Source: Bacteroidota bacterium (GTDB taxonomy: Bacteria; Bacteroidota; Bacteroidia; Bacteroidales; VadinHA17). Taken from it: 64,000 bases of DNA. The position numbers were made by a program, and so were the translations under genes. Numbering within the stretch: position 1 is the stretch's first letter; every line of letters begins with the position of its first letter. The notes below the pieces were generated by a model. That model made no database searches, was not told where the DNA came from, and saw nothing but the letters and a program-made list of their open reading frames with translations. Of the stretch, positions 14,901 through 23,499 are shown in pieces. The stretch is from positions 1 to 64,000 of the forward strand of contig JADKBL010000010.1 of assembly GCA_016718875.1 (NCBI GenBank), read 5' to 3'.

Positions 14901-17900
14901 TGCCAATTCAGCGCCAGTTGCGCCCGCCGCACCAACTGCCACTGTTAATAAATCTGATGTTACATTAAAATGGAAAAGCGTAAGAACCGATAATACTCCA
15001 TACAAAGCGATAACATATAACCTGAAAGTAGGTACCGGTTCAGGTGCAATAAACATAATTGCACCTAATTCAACACCTTCAGGTTTAAGAAGAATAGTTG
15101 AATCTGGTAATGCTGGTCAGGATACTACATTCATATTCAAAAAAATGATCTTCGGAACATATTACTGGAGTGTACAGGCTGTAGATAATGGATTCAAAGG
15201 CGGAGCTTTTTCTGGTGAAGGTTCTTTCACTGTGTCTCCGGTTCAGGCAAGCAACCTTTCAGCACGGATAATTGATAACAATAGCCTTGTTCTAAAATGG
15301 GAAAGAGGCAATGGTGACAGATGTGCAGTGTTTGCAAAACAAACATCAACAGGTGTAGCGGAACCTGTCATCCAGACTGGCTATGTTGCAGACCCTGAAA
15401 TTGGCTTCGGAAGCCAGATAGGATCTTCCGGATGGTCCTGTATATACAATGGAAGAGTTGACAGCGTAGTTGTAACTGGTTTGATTTACAATAAACAGTA
15501 TAGTTTTCATATTTTTGAATATTTGGGGACCTTTGGCAGTGAGGAGTATTTCACTGAGGTATCAGATGGTAATCCGGGTGTTTTCAGCACAAGCCTGTTT
15601 ACTGAACAAACCGGGATCACTCTCAATTCAGGAGTATATAATAATGTTTCATGGGGTGATTACGATAAAGATGGTTTCTCAGATATTTTAGTCCCCGGTT
15701 CTCCTTCATCAAGAATTTACCGCAATAACGGCAACAATAACTTCATCGAGAAGACCGGGATAGCACTTCCGGCTGTTAACTACGGGGCAGCAGAATGGGG
15801 TGATTATGATAAAGACGGAGATCTGGATATAATCATAACTGGTGCAACAACAAATTATCCGGTTTCCGGACCTCTGACAAAAATATTCAGAAATGACGGT
15901 TCCGATGTATTTACTGAACAAATTTCTATATCGCTGAAACAACTTTTTTACAGCTCTGTTGCATGGGGTGATTATGATAATGATGGCGACCTTGATATCC
16001 TTCTGAACGGTGCATCCGGAACTTCTCCTAATTATACCGGTTCATCTGTTATTTATGAAAACAACGGGAATAATTCCTTTACTGAAAAAACACAGATTTC
16101 ACTGAAAGGATTATACAGAGGGTCGGTTCGATGGATTGACTATGATAACGACGGAGACCTGGATATTGTTATGACCGGGGCTGAAATGGAAACCCAGTTC
16201 AATTCTGAAGGTTTCCTTAAGATTTATAGAAACAATGGAAATAAAACTTTTACTGACCAAACAGTAAATGGCATCGGGAATGAAGCAAGTAACTCTTCAA
16301 CTGCCTGGGGTGATTACGATAATGACGGGGATCTCGACTTTATGTTTACTGCAAGAGGATTTATGACGTTATATACTAATCTTGGCGGAAATGATTTTGA
16401 CATCCAGCTCTCAGTTTCATTACCTTACCAGGGTGCATGTTATTCTGCATGGGGGGATTATGACAATGATGGTTATCTGGATATTATCCTGTCTAATCCG
16501 GGTCTCGACACTAAAATTTACCGGAATACCCATGGAATTACTAAACCTGGTGCCGTATCACAATGGTTCAACAAACAGGATGATGATGCAGTAAAGAGCA
16601 TTGGCTATAGTTTTGTCAACTGGATCGATTATGATAATGACGGGGATCTCGACTTTTTACTTTCAAAGGATTCCGGACTACCCACAAAAATTTTCAAGAA
16701 TAACCTGGTAATGAAGTCTGGTCTGTTCAAACCAAATACTGCCCCTGAAACACCTGCCGGATTAGCTTATTCAAATACTCCCATTGGTGTTGTTTTAAGA
16801 TGGAATCCTGCAAATGACAATGAAACTAATTCAGGATCTATGACTTACAACCTGAGGATAGGAACAACTAAAACAAATTTCAATATTACACCTTCCCACT
16901 CTTCTTCAACTGGTTACAGAGAGGTTCCTGCTATAGGGAATGCACAGCTTGATACAACATATCTGATGATCAACATGCCTGCAACAAAATACTACTGGAG
17001 TGTTCAGTCCGTGGACCAGGCTTTTAAGGGTAGTGGCTGGTCGCCGGTTGATTCATTTCAGGTAAAGAATGTACTTGCGGTATTCTCAGCTGATACTGTA
17101 TGCCTGGGACTAAATACAAACTTTTTTAACCAATCAGTGGGATTCGGTGAAACAATTCAGAGCTATAAATGGATTTTTGAAAATGGAGAAACATCAGTCC
17201 TGGCAAATCCAACATATACCTTTGGTTCATCAGGAGTGAAAAACGTAAAACTGATTGTGTACTCATCAACAACAAGTGATACTCTTGTTAAACAGGTACT
17301 TGTGAAGGCTAAACCTCTGCTGGATTTCAGTGCATCAGTTGCATGCGTGGGAACAGAAACAACATTAACCAACCTTTCCAATGTGACCGGTCTGAATATT
17401 ACAACCTGGTCATGGGACTATGGTGACGGCAAAGGATCGGCAGCAATGAACCCCGGAGCCCATGGCTACCTGAATTCAGGTAATTATGATGTAATTCTTG
17501 AGGCAACAGCTGATAATAATTGTTCTGAATCCATAACAAAGATTGTAACTGTAGCCGCTTACCCGATTGCCACTGTTTCAGCAACCACACCCTTATCATT
17601 CTGTTCAGGTGACAGTGTTTCCCTTTCAGTGGCATCCTATTCAAACCACACATACCGCTGGATATCCAATGGAGTGGATGTTACCGGAGGAAATACAAAC
17701 AGGATTACTGCAAAGAATACGGGTAATTACACCGTTGAAGTCATTAACCTTACCGGTAATTGCAAGACAACATCCTCACCTGCAACAGTCACAGTACTCA
17801 GTGCTCCACTTGCACCTATTATCACAGCTCCTGCTTTTACAACAATATGTGAGAAAGATTCTGTGCTTCTTGTGGTTTCGAATACCACTGGCTATACTTT

Positions 17901-19035
17901 CCAATGGAAGCTAAACGGAGGTGCCGTTGGGACGAACTCCAGCCAGCATTATGCAAGAAACAGCGGAACATATACAATTGCGGTATCGAACAGCAACGGA
18001 TGTTCTGTTTCTTCAATTAACCAGATTCCTGTTACAGTTAATTCACTTCCGGTTGTGGCTAATATAAGTCTGTCAGGAAATGATGTAAAATTCTGCAGGG
18101 GAGGCAGTATTACCCTTAGCGTGCCGCAAAATGCAGGTTATTCATATAACTGGATAAGAGGAACTTCTGAACTAGGGCTGACTAACAACAGCATAACAGT
18201 TACGGAAAAAGGAGATTACAGTGTTGTTGTATCCTCCCAATTTAATTGCAGAACAACAACAAATCATGTTTCAATAGAGGTTGTTGAGCTTCCCGCTGAA
18301 CCGGCGATTGATTATGGTTCTTACAAACATGGGATTTGCCTCAAAGAAACGCCGCTAAGACTTTCTGTGAAGGATGTTGTAAAGGAATACACCTATAAAT
18401 GGTACAAAAACGGTACTCCAATAGGGAATTCATCTTTCATTGAAACCAGGGAGGAGGGCAAATATTATGTTGAATCCGTTTATGATATCTGCAAAAGTGA
18501 TACTGCATCCATTGATATTGATCTCCAGACTATATTGCAAAAGCCTGAGATTATTGTAAAGGGTTCAAATGTCTGGTACCTTTCTACAACTTCCAAGGCA
18601 TCATTGTACAAATGGTATTATAATGGTTCTGTAATATCCGGAGCAGAAAACAGCACCTATGTAGCAGGTCAGAACCTTGGATTATACAGGGTTGCCATTT
18701 CCGATGGCTCAGAGTGTTATGCATACAGCGATACTGTTAGGATTAAGGGATCGGGAATTACAGGCATAGAAAACCCGGATCCGTTCAAAACACTTGTAAT
18801 TTATCCTAATCCATCATCCGGAGTGTTTAACGTTGAGATGAACAATAATCTGATTGGAAAACTCACAGTTCGGATATTTCACCAGGACGGAAAAAAGGTT
18901 TTTGAAAGGGAATTTGAGAAAAATGATGAAAAATTTCTTCAGAAGATTGATATTGGGCAACAAAGAATTGGATTATATTTGATTTCTTTGTATATTAATG
19001 GTCAGATCTCAAATACCAAATTCATTGTCGAATAA
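11926..19035 (+). CDS. Giant T9SS surface protein with three seven-bladed FG-GAP propellers, FN3, PKD and Ig-like domains
   Basis: This intact 2369-residue protein has an N-terminal signal peptide (hydrophobic stretch ending LLFSQ). Three blocks of exactly seven FG-GAP/VCBS repeats follow, each repeat with a (W)GDYDNDGDLDI-type calcium loop and a KIYRNNGN-type strand. The blocks lie at about 12000-13090, 13830-14900 and 15600-16710 and are separated by FN3-like domain pairs. The C-terminal part holds another FN3, two PKD-like domains (about 17070-17570), four Ig-like repeats, a final Ig-like module and a T9SS type A sorting domain (GITGIENPDP, IYPNP). Integrin-alpha-type propellers use such loops to bind calcium, so a surface adhesin or scaffold role is inferred. 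The next gene starts 10 bases downstream, so it is probably the first gene of an operon with the barrel protein and two small exported proteins. It is a paralogue of the two genes upstream but lacks LamG and BACON domains. Confidence 0.85.
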   Translation: MKNKPGRRGLLTAAIFLYTSLLFSQTFTEQTSIILAGLANGSAMWGDADNDGDIDILVAGTDAGNAFVVKLYRNNGSYSYSDNGTFSPAIPTVYSSYNVHAQWVDFDNDGFLDIILNIPSSSGASNLMIYRHEADNSYLRKATIDYWTWQGNSIDCGDYDNDGDKDILLVTHNASRIFQNQGNFVFKEQYSIKLDGLGETSSKFIDYDNDGKLDIFIMGFPDASYYGLGKIYKNNGNNSFTLQNGISIRVYYDGSADWGDYNNDGFPDLLTTGKYGNTIINKNNGNNTFTPRYSITLMPATEGASKWGDLDNDGDLDIFLSGNSNNTKVTKIYINNGNDTFSELAGTSIDGLHKSSVDLFDYDNDNDLDILISGDNGSSRITKVYKNVPPLVNPIPSAPTNLTATVSGNDIILKWKSVRTDNTNYKALTYNIMVGTSSGAVNTLSPNSRTSDGMHIISGMGNGQYDTTFILRNLTRGLTYYWKVQTVDNSWKGSAFTAGPNFVYSAVIQAGSLNAQGIDGSSATLSWTRGNGTNCAVFLREANSGNALPVNGTGYSSNSIFKSGTQISTSGWYCVYNGTATTVNVTNLKAATDYIFQVVEYTGSGATSSYDISTSLENPVTFKTGTFTEIKTANLLPVTTISYTNPSSAYWADFDNDAANGNDLDLLIRGNSATRLYRYDGSNTYTLLPESFNTGYSSACGDYNNDGLVDIAIACYPEVELYKNTGAGTFAEQAGALPVTGEYGALDWGDFNNDGFLDIIITSSSSTEGITSRIFRNNNGTSFTEQQSISLTGMAYGSAEWADYDNDGFNDLIIAGSTSDASYITKIYRNTGNNNFTEQSGITISGTSGSTIDWGDYDNDGFLDFIITGFNLFTPITKVYRNNGTNGFSEQTSITLPQINNGSARWGDYDNDGDLDILLTGYTGFYKLSVTKIFMNNANGTFSEDQLSILPGLGASSGTWGDYDKDGDLDIVLTGNLPDGAVSKIYRNDLNIANSAPVAPAAPTATVNKSDVTLKWKSVRTDNTPYKAITYNLKVGTGSGAINIIAPNSTPSGLRRIVESGNAGQDTTFIFKKMIFGTYYWSVQAVDNGFKGGAFSGEGSFTVSPVQASNLSARIIDNNSLVLKWERGNGDRCAVFAKQTSTGVAEPVIQTGYVADPEIGFGSQIGSSGWSCIYNGRVDSVVVTGLIYNKQYSFHIFEYLGTFGSEEYFTEVSDGNPGVFSTSLFTEQTGITLNSGVYNNVSWGDYDKDGFSDILVPGSPSSRIYRNNGNNNFIEKTGIALPAVNYGAAEWGDYDKDGDLDIIITGATTNYPVSGPLTKIFRNDGSDVFTEQISISLKQLFYSSVAWGDYDNDGDLDILLNGASGTSPNYTGSSVIYENNGNNSFTEKTQISLKGLYRGSVRWIDYDNDGDLDIVMTGAEMETQFNSEGFLKIYRNNGNKTFTDQTVNGIGNEASNSSTAWGDYDNDGDLDFMFTARGFMTLYTNLGGNDFDIQLSVSLPYQGACYSAWGDYDNDGYLDIILSNPGLDTKIYRNTHGITKPGAVSQWFNKQDDDAVKSIGYSFVNWIDYDNDGDLDFLLSKDSGLPTKIFKNNLVMKSGLFKPNTAPETPAGLAYSNTPIGVVLRWNPANDNETNSGSMTYNLRIGTTKTNFNITPSHSSSTGYREVPAIGNAQLDTTYLMINMPATKYYWSVQSVDQAFKGSGWSPVDSFQVKNVLAVFSADTVCLGLNTNFFNQSVGFGETIQSYKWIFENGETSVLANPTYTFGSSGVKNVKLIVYSSTTSDTLVKQVLVKAKPLLDFSASVACVGTETTLTNLSNVTGLNITTWSWDYGDGKGSAAMNPGAHGYLNSGNYDVILEATADNNCSESITKIVTVAAYPIATVSATTPLSFCSGDSVSLSVASYSNHTYRWISNGVDVTGGNTNRITAKNTGNYTVEVINLTGNCKTTSSPATVTVLSAPLAPIITAPAFTTICEKDSVLLVVSNTTGYTFQWKLNGGAVGTNSSQHYARNSGTYTIAVSNSNGCSVSSINQIPVTVNSLPVVANISLSGNDVKFCRGGSITLSVPQNAGYSYNWIRGTSELGLTNNSITVTEKGDYSVVVSSQFNCRTTTNHVSIEVVELPAEPAIDYGSYKHGICLKETPLRLSVKDVVKEYTYKWYKNGTPIGNSSFIETREEGKYYVESVYDICKSDTASIDIDLQTILQKPEIIVKGSNVWYLSTTSKASLYKWYYNGSVISGAENSTYVAGQNLGLYRVAISDGSECYAYSDTVRIKGSGITGIENPDPFKTLVIYPNPSSGVFNVEMNNNLIGKLTVRIFHQDGKKVFEREFEKNDEKFLQKIDIGQQRIGLYLISLYINGQISNTKFIVE

Positions 19036-19045
19036 CATTTAGGAT

Positions 19046-20962
19046 ATGAAAAAATCTTTTAGCCTGATTTTGACTATCATTCTGGTTTATACGTCTTTAT
19101 CGCGGGCTGCTGAATTTTCTGATAAAGAAAAAGCAGTTATCTATACAAACGCTGTCAAGGTTCTTGATAACTATCAGACAGTGATAAATCAGATGGGTGA
19201 GTATGTCGTTAATGACATAGAAAAAGCAAAAAGCAGTTCGGAGGGATTCCTGGAACTGTTCGTAAACAGGCAGGTTCTGCTTTATAATGACCTGGATCCT
19301 TCTCATAAGCTCAGCGAATTCTATGAAGCTGAAACCTATGCCTCCAACGTGATTTTATGGTACCCCGACGGCCTTTCCATCAAACTGGACCTCACAAATG
19401 CAAGGGTCAGCAATATTATGGACCACGGAGAATCAGTCTATTCCCTCGACATTATGGTTAAGAAAACACTTGACGGAAACTACCTTAACCAGGCAATGAA
19501 CAAGAATACCGAAGAACTGACATTCAGAATTGCATTTGGTGTTGACAGCAAATCTCCATCTAATTTCAGAATTGTTGGTATAAGGAATGCCTCATCAAAT
19601 GTAGTGGTCGATTATTCCAAAGCTCTGCAGGAAGTCAACAGCGAAGATTTCAATAATGAGGATCTGGCCAAGATCGAATCAGAAGTAAAAAGCAGAATAA
19701 AGGATTATGCTAACTTCCTTTCATTGCTTGGCGATCCACAGGAATCAGCCGACGACAAAGAGTTCTATAAAACAAGTTTTACAGGACTGTTCTCTGGTAC
19801 TGATACCAAATTATACAACGATATCATGCCTGCTCCCCAGACTAAACTGATACCTGTTACAGAATATATGGCAGCTTATATCGCTGACTACCCTAATGGG
19901 ATAAAGAATCTCTCTGTTACTGCCGACTCAGCCAAAATCGGAAATGTTATGAAGAATGAGGACGGATCTTATTATACTTATGCAAATGCCACTAAATTTT
20001 TCTCAGGTAGTTACAAAGGAAAAGAAGTTTACCGTGAAAATTTCCCTCTTATCTTTAAAATCTCATTCACTGCAGCCGGAAAAACTTTTACCGATTTTAA
20101 ATTTAACAGCATCGATATTGCTTCTCAGAATTTCTATGATGCTGCACCAGGCACTGTTGCTGACCAGAAACCTGAACTGGTGATACAGCCTGTGTCACGG
20201 AAAGGTCTTTGGCTAAGCTTTTCAGGTTCCTTCGGGCAAACTCAGATCAATTCAGAAGATATCAATTCTACATCCTCTGCAATTACCCCCTATTCCTGGA
20301 CTGTTACTCCAAAATACTGTTATACTGCAGGTGTCAGTGCCAATTATTTTCTTACTGACAATATCTCTGTCAAAGCAGGTATTGAACTTAATACTTACTC
20401 AACAGAATATGCATTGTCAGACTCTCTCCGCGACAGCCGGCTCTCAAAGGATGTTAATGATGATGATTTTTACAAGATTGTTGATGTGGAAATGGATTCA
20501 CTTGTAAAAATGAATTTCCTCACAATTCCGGTTCTGGCAAGTTTTACAAGCGGGAAACCGGGAAAAACAGGTTTTTTTGCTGAAGCCGGAATGAAGTTTT
20601 CAATACCTCTGAGCACAACATATAATACAAAGGGCAACTACGAAACGATAGGTTATTATCCTGATGGAAATACCATTATGACGGCCCCGGAAATCGGTTG
20701 GTTCTATAACAGGGAGAATTTTAATGAATCCGGAAATGTTACGATCAGAGGTGTCAGTATGGCAATATACGGCTCGGCAGGAGTTAGTCTTCCTTTAGGT
20801 TACTACTCAAATGTAAATATTGGTCCTGAAATCTCTATCGGCCTCACCGATATTATGAAACACGTGAACACATACAGGGATATATTCGACAATCCCTATT
20901 CTCATCAGCATACGAAATTGAAATATTTCGGATTAAGAATTAGTTTTGCATACAAATTGTAG
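19046..20962 (+). CDS. Exported protein with two related N-terminal domains and a C-terminal outer membrane beta-barrel
   Basis: The 638-residue product has a signal peptide (MKKSFSLIL..., ending near SLSRAA). Residues about 25-185 and 210-370 look like two divergent copies of one alpha+beta domain: a helix containing a YANFL/YQTVI-type stretch, a variable loop and paired strands ending in an RIVGI or DFKFNSI-like strand. Residues about 385-638 form a run of short amphipathic strands and end in FGLRISFAYKL, typical of an outer membrane beta-barrel with a C-terminal aromatic strand. The gene starts 10 bases after the giant T9SS protein and is followed 21 bases later by a small protein with a similar domain, which suggests an operon. 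I do not recognise the family of the N-terminal repeats. An outer-membrane partner or anchor for the co-encoded surface protein is a guess from position. Confidence 0.7.
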   Translation: MKKSFSLILTIILVYTSLSRAAEFSDKEKAVIYTNAVKVLDNYQTVINQMGEYVVNDIEKAKSSSEGFLELFVNRQVLLYNDLDPSHKLSEFYEAETYASNVILWYPDGLSIKLDLTNARVSNIMDHGESVYSLDIMVKKTLDGNYLNQAMNKNTEELTFRIAFGVDSKSPSNFRIVGIRNASSNVVVDYSKALQEVNSEDFNNEDLAKIESEVKSRIKDYANFLSLLGDPQESADDKEFYKTSFTGLFSGTDTKLYNDIMPAPQTKLIPVTEYMAAYIADYPNGIKNLSVTADSAKIGNVMKNEDGSYYTYANATKFFSGSYKGKEVYRENFPLIFKISFTAAGKTFTDFKFNSIDIASQNFYDAAPGTVADQKPELVIQPVSRKGLWLSFSGSFGQTQINSEDINSTSSAITPYSWTVTPKYCYTAGVSANYFLTDNISVKAGIELNTYSTEYALSDSLRDSRLSKDVNDDDFYKIVDVEMDSLVKMNFLTIPVLASFTSGKPGKTGFFAEAGMKFSIPLSTTYNTKGNYETIGYYPDGNTIMTAPEIGWFYNRENFNESGNVTIRGVSMAIYGSAGVSLPLGYYSNVNIGPEISIGLTDIMKHVNTYRDIFDNPYSHQHTKLKYFGLRISFAYKL

Positions 20963-20983
20963 TATATAGGAAAAATAAAAGTT

Positions 20984-21601
20984 ATGCTTAAAAAACTATT
21001 TTTTGCAACTGCACTGACAATAAGCCTTATAGCACCTGCTCAGACAAAAACTGCGGTCTCCAGCAAAGAGGCCAAAATAGTTGATGAGATAAACCTTAGT
21101 GATGCCGATATTGAAGTCTTCAAGGAGCAGACCAAACAAAAGGTTGACGAATTCCAGCAGTATATAATTACTCTTGGCAGCAAGGATCAGCCTGCTGAAA
21201 AACGTGATATGGCTGAGAAAGAAGCTATAAAACTGTTTTATAAGGGTGCCCAGATGGAAATTTCAATACTGGCAGCTGACGGATCAACCCAAAAGGTTAT
21301 GCGTCCTATGGAAAAATACCTTGCAAGACTTAAATCTCTTCCGTATACAAAAGTTGTAATCAAATTCTATGACATTGCATACATCAGCGAATTCACAAAA
21401 GGCCCGGATGGAAAATACTATTCAACCGCTACAATAATCCAGGAATTTACCGGTTTCAACGATGACAATATCGTTTACACAGACGTAACCAAAAAGGATA
21501 TCGAGATCATCATCGACCTTGTTGAAGATAAGTTCTTCAATGAAAAGAGATGGAAAATATTCCTTGGCGACATCAAAGCTTCCGAGACTAAATCAACCTG
21601 A
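20984..21601 (+). CDS. Small exported protein of unknown function
   Basis: This 205-residue protein has a signal peptide (LFFATALTISLIAPAQ). The mature part has an N-terminal helix, a segment with a conserved-looking YYSTATIIQEFTG strand and a terminal WKIFLGDIKA strand. The overall order (helix, LFYKGA, PMEKYLARL, PYTKVVIKFYDI) resembles the N-terminal repeat domains of the upstream barrel protein. It has no lipobox and no membrane segment after the signal, so it is probably periplasmic. It sits 21 bases after the barrel gene and 5 bases before the next gene, consistent with one transcript. No enzyme motif was recognised; an NTF2-like fold is possible but unproven. Confidence 0.7.
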   Translation: MLKKLFFATALTISLIAPAQTKTAVSSKEAKIVDEINLSDADIEVFKEQTKQKVDEFQQYIITLGSKDQPAEKRDMAEKEAIKLFYKGAQMEISILAADGSTQKVMRPMEKYLARLKSLPYTKVVIKFYDIAYISEFTKGPDGKYYSTATIIQEFTGFNDDNIVYTDVTKKDIEIIIDLVEDKFFNEKRWKIFLGDIKASETKST

Positions 21602-21606
21602 TAGCT

Positions 21607-22467
21607 GTGCTTAACATACATAAATATAAATACTCAGCCATACTGGCTGCAGTTCTGACATTGGCGGCTATTATCCCTCCAGACTGTTTCGCTCAGGAGA
21701 TAATTGCATCTCCCAATTCAAATGAAAAGATCTTTCTTGCAAGAACCAAACAGTTTAATGAATTCCTCGACAGATTCAACTATAAAACAACTTTCACCGG
21801 GGAACCTGTCGATTCGGCTTTCATGGCAAAGATTCCAAGAATAAATATGGTCAGTTCCCTCTTTGACCTTAAAGACAAGCGTACTGATCCATCTTCAAAA
21901 GAGTATGTGAAAAACTATTCTGATCTTAAGAATCGTTTTATAGGAGAGGTAGTGAGCAGGAATATTCAGGTTGCAAAGTATTCCGGAAATATTATTGCTG
22001 AAGCCCGTTCCAGGGTAATTTATAAAGGAACTCCGCACAATATCAGCATTTTCCTGGCCCAGGAGGTAATCAGGGAAACCCGGAATAAATGGGTAATCCT
22101 GGATGTAAAAGGAGATGTATTTAACTTTTTGCAAACTGACACAGCCTTTATCCGGTTCATCCCACCTTCAAGCAACGAAACTGATTTCATGAACCTTAAA
22201 AGGGCTCTCGAAGATGTAAACTACCTTCAGTATTATGCCTCGAAAGAATATCAGCCCGATAATCTTAACCTCTTCTTCTTCCTGATAAATACCGGGGCCA
22301 TGAAATTCGAATATGTGAATGAGGTGATATACCATATTACAGATATACCCGGCTGGAGCATGAAGGTTAAGGAATATAACAGAAATGAACTCAACTCAGG
22401 CTGGCTTATTTCTGATCTCTCAGAAAACTCTCTCGACAGGTATTCCTACATCAGGTCACTGAAATGA
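21607..22467 (+). CDS. Exported protein of unknown function, last gene of the giant-protein operon
   Basis: The likely start is a GTG at 21607, five bases after the previous stop; it places a hydrophobic signal peptide (ILAAVLTLAAIIPP...CFAQ) at the N-terminus. The 286-residue product has a helix (RTKQFNEFLDRFNY), a LFDL segment and strands including WVILDVKGDVF, in an order like the small protein before it. A further C-terminal part of about 100 residues holds a YASKEYQPDNLNLFFF segment. No known catalytic motif is seen. It overlaps the convergent endonuclease-fold gene by 12 bases at the 3' end. A role with the upstream barrel and giant surface protein is inferred only from operon position. 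Confidence 0.65.
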   Translation: MLNIHKYKYSAILAAVLTLAAIIPPDCFAQEIIASPNSNEKIFLARTKQFNEFLDRFNYKTTFTGEPVDSAFMAKIPRINMVSSLFDLKDKRTDPSSKEYVKNYSDLKNRFIGEVVSRNIQVAKYSGNIIAEARSRVIYKGTPHNISIFLAQEVIRETRNKWVILDVKGDVFNFLQTDTAFIRFIPPSSNETDFMNLKRALEDVNYLQYYASKEYQPDNLNLFFFLINTGAMKFEYVNEVIYHITDIPGWSMKVKEYNRNELNSGWLISDLSENSLDRYSYIRSLK

Positions 22468-23319
22468 AATAGTTGCCTCTACAGGCCAGTGATCTGATAT
22501 GTAAATTCCATTATCCCTGATATTAAATGTTTTGTGTCCTGACACTTTTGCTCCTCTTTTTACAAAAATGAAATCGATCCTTCCCTCACCCGGCTTGTCG
22601 GAAAAACCATTATAGGTAAATGAGGGGCCGGCAGGTGGGTCTTCAGAAAGGGGGTAGGAATCTTGTATAAATGAATTCCCGGCACCGGATTCCGTAATTA
22701 CGGAATACCCTTTAGCCGATGTCACCATATTAAAATCACCGGTTATTACAAAAGGGATAACTCCTGCAATATTGGTCACTTCTTTCAGAAGTATTCCTGA
22801 ACTCATCATACGGGCTGAATCCGAATCATGTGCAAAGTGTGTATTGAAGAAAAAAATGTGCTCATTACTTTTCTTATCAGCCAGTTCAACCCATGTTACT
22901 ATCCGTGGCAAAGATGCACCCCATCCCTTTGATCCCGGAACCTCAGGTGTATCTGATAACCAGAAAGTACTGCTCCTTACAAGTTCAAACCTGCTCTTTT
23001 TATAAAACAGCGGATTCATCTCTCCTCCTCTTTTTCCGTCATCACGTCCAACACCTATAGATGAATAATCAGTCAGTGCTGAATCCAGAACCGAATACTG
23101 ATGCCACAAAACTTCCTGCAACCCTATCAGATCAGGATTCTCCTGCCCGAAAAAATCACAAACCAGAGGGATCCTGTTAGGCCAGGCATTTAAGCTGTCG
23201 CGCGGATTGTCATATCGCAGATTGAAGGTAATTACCTTTAAGTCCTTATCTGAATTATTAAGCTTACAGCTGGTAATGAACAGCAGCATGATTGCTCCTG
23301 TTATAAATCTTGTTCTCAT
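22456..23319 (-). CDS. Lipoprotein endonuclease/exonuclease/phosphatase (EEP) family protein
   Basis: I chose the ATG at 23319, which gives a lipoprotein signal (MRTRFITGAIMLLFITSC, lipobox cysteine at 18); an upstream TTG at 23337 would add six residues. The 287-residue protein shows the EEP (DNase I-like) core: VITFNLRYDN, IGLQEV, FFNTHFAH, VITGDFN and a terminal SDHWPVEA. These supply the usual Asn, Glu, Asp/Asn and Asp/His active-site residues of this metal-dependent phosphoesterase fold. EEP enzymes cleave DNA, sugar phosphates or phospholipid head groups; the substrate cannot be told here, but the lipid anchor puts it in the periplasm or outer membrane. It stands alone, convergent with the giant-protein operon and divergent from mutL. 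Confidence 0.85.
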   Translation of the reverse strand: MRTRFITGAIMLLFITSCKLNNSDKDLKVITFNLRYDNPRDSLNAWPNRIPLVCDFFGQENPDLIGLQEVLWHQYSVLDSALTDYSSIGVGRDDGKRGGEMNPLFYKKSRFELVRSSTFWLSDTPEVPGSKGWGASLPRIVTWVELADKKSNEHIFFFNTHFAHDSDSARMMSSGILLKEVTNIAGVIPFVITGDFNMVTSAKGYSVITESGAGNSFIQDSYPLSEDPPAGPSFTYNGFSDKPGEGRIDFIFVKRGAKVSGHKTFNIRDNGIYISDHWPVEATISFQ

Positions 23320-23409
23320 TTTTCGGATTTTTACCAAATATAATAATCCTTAATAATATCTCAATTTCCACCGATACTGCTTCAGGAAAGGCTTTCTAGC
23401 AAATATTTA

Positions 23410-23417
23410 TATATTTG
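23410..23417 (+). promoter_or_regulatory. Possible Bacteroidota -7 box for mutL
   Basis: TATATTTG matches the Bacteroidota TAnnTTTG box and lies 83 bases before the mutL ATG in the region between divergent genes. No TTTG box is seen at the expected spacing upstream, so support is weak. Confidence 0.3.
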
Positions 23418-23499
23418 TACTACTGTTGAATAGATCAATGTTATGATCTTAACAAACTGAATATCAATATATAATAACTTTCTTCCAAATAAAAGAATA

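Noticed and set aside
12000..16700. Regularly spaced repeats that could suggest a CRISPR array
   Set aside because: The repeats are in-frame protein repeats (calcium loops) of about 150-200 bases, diverged from each other, within one open frame.
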